In this document: piece by piece, positions 57,192-64,000 of the stretch | How positions within the stretch are numbered: the stretch's first letter is position 1 | Layout: each line of letters starts with the position of its first letter | NCBI RefSeq assembly: GCF_002575655.3 | Contig: NC_053037.3 | Location: forward strand, 249,459,135 to 249,523,134 | Direction: 5' to 3' | Length of the DNA: 64,000 nt | Source: Aegilops tauschii subsp. strangulata | Lineage: Eukaryota > Streptophyta > Magnoliopsida > Poales > Poaceae | Made by a program: the position numbers and the translations under genes | The notes under the pieces: generated by a model | Database searches by the model: none | Seen by the model: only the letters and a program-made list of their open reading frames with translations | Told to the model about the DNA's origin: nothing

Positions 57192-58169
57192 TTAGACATA
57201 CCCATATCTACTTAAGTCATCAGTGAGGGTGAGAGCATAACGACAGCCACCGCGAGCCTCAACGATCATTGGACCGCATACATCAGTATGTATTATTTCC
57301 AACAAGTCGGTTGCTCGCTCCATTGTTCCGGAGAATGGAGTCTTGGTCATTTTGCCCATGAGGCATGGTTCGCACATGTCAAATGATTCATAATCAAGAG
57401 ACTCCAAAAGTCCATCCGCATGGAGTTTCTTCATGCGTTTGACACCAATATGACCAAGACGGCAGTGCCACAAATATGTGGGACTATCATTATCAACTTT
57501 ACATCTCTTGGCATTCACACTATGAATATGTGTAACATCACGTTCGAGATTCAATAAAAATAAACCATTGACCAGCGGGGCATGACCATAAAACATATCT
57601 CTCATATAAATAGAACAACCATTATTCTTGGATTTAAATGAGTAGCCATCTTGCATCAAACAAGATCCTGATACAATGTTCATGCTCAAAGCTGGTACTA
57701 AATAACTATTATTGAGGTTTAAAACTAATCCCGAGGGTAGATGTAGAGGTAGCGTGCCGACGGCGATCACATTGACCTTGGAACCATTCCCGGCGCGCAT
57801 TGTCACCACGTCCTTCGCCAGTCTCCGCTTATTCTGCAGCTCCTGTTTTGAGTTACAAATATGAGCAACCGTACCGGTATCAAATACCCAGGAGCTACTA
57901 CGAGCACTGGTAAGGTACACATCAATAACATGTATACCATATATACCTTTGGCGTTGCCGACCTTCTTATCCGCTAAGTACTTGGGGCAATTCCGCTTCC
58001 AGTGACCATTTCCCTTGCAATAAAAGCACTCAGTCTCAATCTTGGGTCCATTCTTTGGCTTCTTCCCGGCAACTGACTTACAGGGCGCGGCAACTCCCTT
58101 GTCGTCCTTCTTGAAGTTCTTCTTACCCTTGCCTTTCTTGAAACTAGTGGTCTTATTCACCATCAACAC
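57192..58169 (-). pseudogene. gag-pol: Gag end, protease and integrase start of element D
   Basis: Open - strand stretch. Basic tail (KKGKGKKNFKKDDKG), CCHC knuckle CFYCKGNGHWKRNC, aspartic protease WVFDTGTVAHIC (DTG intact), the GAG-pre-integrase finger (LWHCRLGHIGVKRMKK...CEPCLMGK) and the first catalytic Asp of the integrase (IHTDVCGPM). It ends with TAA at 57192-57194. Element I shows the same segments without interruption. Confidence 0.9.
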
Positions 58170-58781
58170 TTGATGTTCCTTTTGATCTCCACCTTCGCTG
58201 ATTTCAGCATTGAATATAACTCGGGAATGGACTTCTCCATCCCTTGCATATTGTAGTTCATCACAAAGCTCTTGTAGCTAGGTGGAAGCGACTGGAGGAT
58301 CCTGTCAATGACCGAGTCATCTGGAAGATTAACTCCCACCTGAGACAAGCGGTTGTGCAACCCAGACATTTTGAGTATATGCTCGCTGACAAAACTGTTT
58401 TCCTCCATCTTACAACTGTAGAACTTGTCGGATACTTCATATCTCTCGACCCAGGCATGAGCATGGAAAACCATTTTCAGCTCTTGGAACATCTCATATG
58501 CTCCATGTTGCTCAAAACGCTTTTGGAGCCCCGATTCTAAGCTGTAAAGCATGCCGCACTGAACTAGGGAGTAATCATCACTACAGGACTGCCAGGCGTT
58601 GATAACATCTTGAGTTGCTGGGAAAATGGGTGCGTCACCTCGCAGTGCTTCAAAGACATTTGCTTTCTTGGAAGCTACAAGGATGATCCTCAAGTTACGG
58701 ACCCAGTCCATATAGTTGCTTCCATCGTCTTTCAGCTTGGTTTTCTCTAGGAACGCATTGAAGTTGAGGGCAACATTAGCA
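58163..58781 (-). pseudogene. gag: Gag N-terminal region of element D
   Basis: The frame begins inside codon ~4 of gag (ANVALNFNAFLEKTKLKDDGSNY) with no ATG of its own, directly after the LTR end at 58782. It encodes the UBN2-type Copia gag (MDWVRNLRIIL, LESGLQKRFEQHGAYEMF, ILQSLPPSYKSFVMNYNMQGM). A one-base loss near 58165 shifts it out of frame with the zinc knuckle. Reading back into the LTR gives an artefactual start at 58852. Confidence 0.88.
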
Positions 58782-59018
58782 TGTTGGGGAACGTAGCATG
58801 CAATTTCAAAAAAAATTCCTACGATCACGCAAGATCTATCTTGGAGATGCATATCAACGAGAAGGGGAGAGTGTGTCCACGTACCCTCGGAGACCGAAAG
58901 CGGAAGCGTTAGTTAACGCGGTTGATGTAGTCGAACGTCTTCACAATCCAACCCATCCAAGTACCAAACGTACGGCACCTCCGAGTTTAGCACACGTTCA
59001 GCTCGATGACGTCCCTCG
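58782..59018 (-). repeat. Element D 5' LTR, terminal 237 bp
   Basis: It begins TGTTGGGGAACGTAGCATGC, the reverse complement of a Copia LTR end, and is cut at 59018 by element I. The usual primer site and ~1.2 kb leader between LTR and gag are absent. CCTCG (59014-59018) is the expected TSD of I. Confidence 0.88.
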
Positions 59019-60738
59019 TGAAGGAAATATGCCCTAGAGGCAATAATAAAGTTATTATTTATTTCCTTATTTCATGATAAATGTTTATTATTCATGCTAG
59101 AATTGTATTAACCGGAAACATAATACAAGTGTGAATACATAGACAATATAGTGTCACTAGTATGTCTCTACTTGACTAGCTCGTTAATCAAAGATGGTTA
59201 AGGTTTCCTAACCATAGAGCTGAGTTGTCATTTGATAAACGGGATCACATCATTAGGAGAATGATGTGATTGACTTGACCCATTCCGTTAGCTTAGCACT
59301 TGATCGTTTTAGTTTACTGCTATTGCTTTCTTCGTAACTTATACATGTTCCTATGACTATGAGATTATGCAGCTCCCGATTACCGGAGGAACACTTTGTG
59401 TGCTACCAAACGTCACAACGTAACTAGGTGATTATAAAGGTGCTCTACAGGTGTTTCCGATGGTACTTGCTGAGTTGGCATAGATCAAGATTAGGATTTG
59501 TCACTCCGATTGTCAGAGAGGTATCTCTGGGCCTTCTCGGTAATGCACATCACTATAAGCCTTGCAAGCAATGTGACTAATCAGTTAGTTGCGGGATGAT
59601 GCATTACGGAACGAGTAAAGAGACTTGCCGGTAACGAGATTGAGCTAGGTATTGAGATACCGAAGATCGAATCTCGGGCAAGTAACATACCGATGACAAA
59701 GGGAACAACGTATGTTGTTATGCGGTGTGACCGATAAAGATCTTCGTAGAATATGTAGGAGCCAATATGAGCATCCAGGTTCCGCTATTGGTTATTGACC
59801 GGAGACGTGTCTCGGTCATGTCAACATAGTTCTCGAACCCGTAGGGTCCGCACGCTTAACGTTCGGTGAAGTTCGGTATTATGAGTTTATGTGTTTTGAT
59901 GTACCGAAGGTAGTTTGGAGTCCCGGATATGATCAACGACATGACGAGGAGTCTCGAAATGGTCGAGACATAAAGATCGATATATTGGATGACTATATTT
60001 GGACTTCGGAAGTGTTCCGGGCAAGTTCGGGCATATACCGGAGTACCGGGGGTTACCGGAACCCCCCGGGGAGTATAATGGGCCTTATGGGCCTTAGTGG
60101 GGGCGGCCAAGGCAGGGCTGCACGCCCCCTCCCCCTCTAGTCCGAATTGGACAAGGAGGGGGCGGCGCCCCCCTTTCCTTCCCCCCTCTCTCCTCCTTCC
60201 CCCTTCTCCTACTCCTACTAGGAAAGGAGGAGTCCTACTCCCAGTGGGAGTAGGACTCCCCCCTTGGCGCGCCCTCCTCCTGGCCGGCCGCCTCCCCCCT
60301 AGCTCCTTTATATACGGGGGCGGGGGGCACCCCAAGACACACAAGTTGATCATTGTTCTTTAGCCGTGTGCGGTGCCCCCCTCTACCATAATCCACCTCG
60401 GTCATATCGTAGCGGTGGTTAGGCGAACCCTGCATCGGTAGCTTCATCAACACCGTCATCATGCCGTCGTGCTGATGGAACTCTCCCTCGAAGCTCTACT
60501 GGATCGTGAGTTCGTGGGACGTCACCGAGCTGAACGTGTGCAGATCGCGGAGGTGCCGTATGTTCGGTACTTGGATCGGTCGATTGTGAAGACGTACGAC
60601 TACATCAACCGCGTTCTCATAACGCTTCCGCTTACGGTCTACGAGGGTACGTGGACGACACTCCCCTCTCGTTGCTATGCATCACCATGATCTTGCGTGT
60701 GCGTAGGAATTTTTTTGAAATTACTACGTTCCCCAACA
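59019..60738 (+). repeat. Element I 5' LTR (1,720 bp)
   Basis: The typical BARE/Angela LTR start and end. A TATATA box at 60309-60314 follows a C-rich segment. Relationship to D's LTR is clear, but the two are divergent. Confidence 0.92.
60309..60314 (+). promoter_or_regulatory. TATA box of element I LTR promoter
   Basis: TTTATATACGGGG context about 430 bp before the LTR end, the usual position of the BARE-type promoter. The equivalent sequence in D is near 11979. Confidence 0.7.
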
Positions 60739-60739
60739 G

Positions 60740-60755
60740 TGGCATCCGAGCCAGG
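60740..60755 (+). other. Primer-binding site of element I
   Basis: TGGCATCCGAGCCAGG starts one base after the LTR. It is a variant of the tRNA-iMet site (TGGTATCAGAGCC), as seen in BARE-type elements. Confidence 0.8.
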
Positions 60756-61973
60756 CTTATGCGTAGAAGTTATACGCACGAGTAGAACACAAGTGAGTTG
60801 TGGGCGATACAAGTCATACTGCTTACCAGCATGTCATACTTTGGTTCAGCGGTATTGTTGGATGAAGCGGCCCGGACCGACATTACGCGTACGCTTACGC
60901 GAGACTGGTTCTACCGACGTGCTTTGCACATAGGTGGCTGGCGGGTGTCAGTTTCTCCAACTTTAGTTGAACCAAGTGTGACTACGCCCGGTCCTTGTTG
61001 AAGGTTAAAACATCACTAACTTGATGAAATATCGTTGTGGTTTTTGATGCGTAGGTAAGAACGGTTCTTGCTCAGCCCGTAGCAGCCACGTAAAACATGC
61101 AACAACAAAGTAGAGGACGTCTAACTTGTTTTTGCAGGGCATGTTGTGATGTGATATGGTCAAGACATGATGCTAAATTTTATTGTATGAGATGATCATG
61201 TTTTGTAACAGAGTTATCGGCAATTGGTAGGAGCCATATGGTTGTCGCTTTATTGTATGCAATGCAATCACCCTGTAATTGTTTTTACTTCATCACTAAG
61301 CAGTAGCGATAGTCGTAGAAACAATAGTTGGCGAGACAACAACGATGCTACGATGGAGATCAAGGTGTCGCGCCAGTGACGACGGTGATCATGACGGAGC
61401 TTTGGAGATGGAGATCAAAGTCACAAGATGATGATGGCCATATCATATCACTTATATTGATTGCATGTGATGTTTATGCTTTATGCATCTTATTCTGCTT
61501 TGATTGGTAGCATTATAAGATGATCTCTCACTAAATTTCAAGGTATAAGTGTTCTCCCTGAGTATGCACCGTTGCCAAAGTTCATCGTGCCGAGACACCA
61601 CGTGATGATCGGGTGTGATAAGCTCAACGTTCACCTACAACGGGTGCAAGCCAGTTTTGCACACACAGAAATACTCGGGTTAAACTTGACGAGCCTAGCA
61701 TATGCAGATATGGCCTCGGAACACTGAGACCGAAAGGTCGAACGTGAATCATATAGTAGATATGATCAACATAGTGATGTTCACCATTGAAAACTACTCC
61801 ATCTCACGTGATGATTGGTTTTGGTTTAGTTGATTTGGATCACGTGATCACTTAGATGATTAGAGGGATGTCTATCTAAGTGGGAGTTCTTAAGTAATAT
61901 GATTAATTGAACTTAAATTTATCATGAACTTAGTACCTGATAGTATTTTGCTTGTCTATGTTGTTGTAGATAG
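60756..61973 (+). other. Leader of element I
   Basis: About 1.2 kb of non-coding leader between primer site and gag. No gene or clear repeat is seen. This is the segment that element D lacks. Confidence 0.7.
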
Positions 61974-64000
61974 ATGGCCCGTGCTGTTGTTCCGTTGAAT
62001 TTTAATGCGTTCCTTGAGAAAGCAAAGTTGAAAGATGATGGTAGCAATTACACGGACTGGGTACGTAATTTGAGGATTATCCTCATTGCTGCACAGAAGA
62101 ATTACATCTTGGAAGCATCGCTGGGTGCCAGGCCTGCTGCAGATGCAACTGACGACGTTAAGAACGTCTGGCTGAGCAAAGCTGATGACTACTCGATAGT
62201 TCAGTGTGCCATGCTTTACGGCTTAGAACCGGGACTTCAACGATGTTTTGAACGTCATGGAGCATATGAGATGTTCCAGGAGTTGAAGTTAATATTTCAA
62301 GCAAATGCCCGGATTGAGAGATATGAAGTCTCCAATAAGTTCTATAGCTGCAAGATGGAGGAGAATAGTTCTATCAGTGAACATATACTCAAAATGTCTG
62401 GGTATAATAATCACTTGATTCAACTGGGAGTTAATCTTCCTGATGATAGTGTCATCGATAGAATTCTTCAATCACTGCCACCAAGCTACAAGAGCTTCGT
62501 GATGAACAATAATATGCAAGGGATGGAAAAGACTATTCCCGAGCTCTTCCCGATGCTAAAGGCTGCGGAGGTAGAAATCAAGAAGGAGCATCAAGTGTTG
62601 ATGGTCAACAAGACCACCAGTTTCAAGAAAAAGGGTAAAGGGAAGAAGAAGGGGAACTTCAAGAAGAAAGGCAAACAAGTTGCCGCTCAGGAGAAGAAAC
62701 CCAAGTCTGGACCTAAGCCTGAGACTGAGTGCTTCTACTGCAAAGGGACTGGCCACTGGAAGCGGAACTGCCCCAAGTATTTGGCGGATAAGAAGGATGG
62801 CAAGGTGAACAAAGGTATATGTCATATACATGTTATTGATGTGTACCTTACTAGAGCTTGCAGTAGCACCTGGGTATTTGATACTGGTTGTGTTGCTAAT
62901 ATTTGCAACTCAAAACAGGGACTACGGATTGAGCGAAGATTGGCTAAGGACGAGGTGACGATGCGCGTGGGAAATGGTTCCAAAGTCGATGTGATCGCCG
63001 TCGGCACGCTACCTCTACATCTACCTTCGGGATTAGTTTTAGACCCGAATAATTGTTATTTGGTGCCAACGTTAAGCATGAACATTATATCTGGATCTTG
63101 TTTGATGCGAGACGGTTATTCATTTAAATCTGAGAATAATGGTTGTTCTATTTATATGAGTAATATCTTTTATGGTCATGCACCCTTAAAGAGTGGTCTA
63201 TTTGTCTTGAATCTCGGTAGTAGTGATACACATATTCATAATGTTGAAGCCAAAAGATGCAGAGTTGATAATGATAGTGCAACTTATTTGTGGCACTGCC
63301 GTTTGGGTCATATTGGTGTAAAGCGCATGAAGAAACTACATACTAAAGGACTTATGGAATCACTTGATTATGAATCACTTGGTACTTGCGAACCATGCCT
63401 CATGGGCAAGATGACTAAAACGCCGTTCTCCGGAACAATGGAGCGAGCAACAGATTTGTTGGAAATCATACATACTGATGTGTGTGGTCCAATGAATATT
63501 GAGGCTCGCGGCGGATATCGTTATTTTCTCACCTTCACAGATGATTTGAGCAGATATGGGTATATCTACTTAATGAAACAGAAGTCTGAAACATTTGAAA
63601 AGTTCAAAGAATTTCAGAATGAAGTGGAAAATCATCGTAACAAAATAAAGTTTCTAAGATCTGATCGTGGAGGAGAATATTTGAGTTACGAGTTTGGTCT
63701 ACATTTGAAACAATGCGGAATAGTTTCGCAACTCACGCCACCCGGAACACCACAGCGTAATGGTGTGTCCGAACGTCGTAATCGTACTTTACTAGATATG
63801 GTGCGATCTATGATGTCTCTTAATAATTTATCGCTATCGTTTTGGGGTTATGCTTTAGAGACGGCTACATTCACGTTAAATAGGGCACCATCAAAATCCG
63901 TTGAGACGACGCCTTATGAACTGTGGTTTGGCAAGAAACCAAAGTTGTCGTTTCTTAAAGTTTGGGGCTGCGATGCTTATGTGAAAAACCTTCAACCTGA
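61974..64000 (+). CDS. gag-pol: Gag-Pol polyprotein of element I (first 675 codons)
   Basis: I translated this frame by hand from the ATG at 61974 (MARAVVPLNFNAFLEKAK) and found no stop to the window end. Gag: UBN2-type domain (TDWVRNLRIIL, LQSLPPSYKSFVMNNNMQGM), basic Lys-rich tract, CCHC knuckle CFYCKGTGHWKRNC (from residue 253). Protease: WVFDTGCVANIC with catalytic Asp 303. GAG-pre-integrase finger LWHCRLGHIGVKRMKK with CEPCLMGK. Integrase DDE: Asp 502 (IHTDVCGPM), Asp 564 (RSDRGGEY), Glu 600 (SERRNR), 35 residues between the last two. This is the Ty1/Copia order, with integrase before RT. The 3' half is beyond the window, so intactness is shown only to here. Confidence 0.93.
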   Translation, partial: MARAVVPLNFNAFLEKAKLKDDGSNYTDWVRNLRIILIAAQKNYILEASLGARPAADATDDVKNVWLSKADDYSIVQCAMLYGLEPGLQRCFERHGAYEMFQELKLIFQANARIERYEVSNKFYSCKMEENSSISEHILKMSGYNNHLIQLGVNLPDDSVIDRILQSLPPSYKSFVMNNNMQGMEKTIPELFPMLKAAEVEIKKEHQVLMVNKTTSFKKKGKGKKKGNFKKKGKQVAAQEKKPKSGPKPETECFYCKGTGHWKRNCPKYLADKKDGKVNKGICHIHVIDVYLTRACSSTWVFDTGCVANICNSKQGLRIERRLAKDEVTMRVGNGSKVDVIAVGTLPLHLPSGLVLDPNNCYLVPTLSMNIISGSCLMRDGYSFKSENNGCSIYMSNIFYGHAPLKSGLFVLNLGSSDTHIHNVEAKRCRVDNDSATYLWHCRLGHIGVKRMKKLHTKGLMESLDYESLGTCEPCLMGKMTKTPFSGTMERATDLLEIIHTDVCGPMNIEARGGYRYFLTFTDDLSRYGYIYLMKQKSETFEKFKEFQNEVENHRNKIKFLRSDRGGEYLSYEFGLHLKQCGIVSQLTPPGTPQRNGVSERRNRTLLDMVRSMMSLNNLSLSFWGYALETATFTLNRAPSKSVETTPYELWFGKKPKLSFLKVWGCDAYVKNLQP

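Larger units (their letters stand above)
11559..59018 (-). mobile_element. Element D: BARE/Angela-like Copia element, four times interrupted
   Basis: A - strand Copia element recovered in pieces. The 3' LTR is 11559-12125, 19991-20079 and 37916-38990; the pol end is 38991-39537; RT back to gag is 55545-58781; and the end of the 5' LTR is 58782-59018. Matching TSDs of the insertions E (GGATA), K (GTCCC) and F (CTCAC) prove that the pieces were contiguous. The 3' LTR pieces sum to about 1.73 kb, a normal Angela LTR. The element is dead: stops, frameshifts, an RNase H deletion and no primer site or leader. Confidence 0.9.
59019..64000 (+). mobile_element. Element I: BARE/Angela-like Copia element, 5' part, open
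   Basis: 5' LTR (TGAAGGAAATATGCCC ... CCCCAACA, 1,720 bp), primer site, ~1.2-kb leader and an uninterrupted gag-pol frame running off the window. It is inserted in D's 5' LTR in the opposite orientation. RT, RNase H and the 3' LTR are outside. Confidence 0.92.

Overview
This window is plant nuclear DNA from a large grass genome, most likely a Triticeae species (wheat, Aegilops, barley or rye). The evidence is the content: BARE/Angela-type Copia LTRs of about 1.7 kb, Athila-type Gypsy with a tRNA-Asp primer site, long-LTR gag-only Gypsy elements, and a CRM-like Gypsy family, stacked inside one another. I see no host gene, tRNA, rRNA or CRISPR array. Almost every base can be assigned to a transposable element. 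No new non-transposon system was found. The most interesting parts are a very young, apparently intact CRM-like element whose polyprotein runs 101 codons into its own LTR, and a few unexplained repeat structures.

Nesting, read from termini and target-site duplications (TSDs). Element J (Copia, + strand) is the oldest host and survives as 10920-11558. Element B (CRM-like Gypsy, - strand, 170-10919) lies in J. B is split by element A (CRM-like, + strand, 2652-10517, TSD CTGGC), and its gag is cut at 170 by element C, of which only 169 bp is in view. Element D (Copia, - strand, from 11559 to 59018) lies in J's 3' LTR. D's 3' LTR is hit by element E (CRM-like, - strand, 12126-19985, TSD GGATA) and, 89 bp further on, by element K (Athila-like, + strand, 20080-37910, TSD GTCCC). 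K contains element H (CRM-like, + strand, 23211-31007, TSD GCTTT) and a truncated LINE (about 35183-35960). D's reverse transcriptase region is split by element F (gag-only Gypsy with 3.2-kb LTRs, 39538-55539, TSD CTCAC). F's 5' LTR holds solo LTR G (41601-45970, TSD TTCAT), and F's gag is split by an unclassified insert of about 2.5 kb. D's 5' LTR is entered by element I (Copia, + strand, 59019 to beyond the window).

Coding state. A has one uninterrupted gag-pol ORF (4772-9898) with zinc knuckle, protease, RT, RNase H, integrase and GPY/F-type module, and LTRs differing by one substitution plus a C-run. E is open as far as its LTR. I is open from gag through integrase to the window edge. H, B, K, D, J and the LINE are broken by stops, frameshifts or deletions. 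F never shows a recognisable pol and was probably mobilised by other elements' enzymes.

Ages follow the nesting. J, D and K are old (K's LTRs differ at about twenty of the first ~400 aligned bases). H is intermediate (16 differences over 917 bp). E is young (5 substitutions plus 3 indels) and A is youngest. Five members of one CRM-like family in 64 kb, some inside others, raises the possibility of a centromeric or pericentromeric location, which sequence alone cannot settle.
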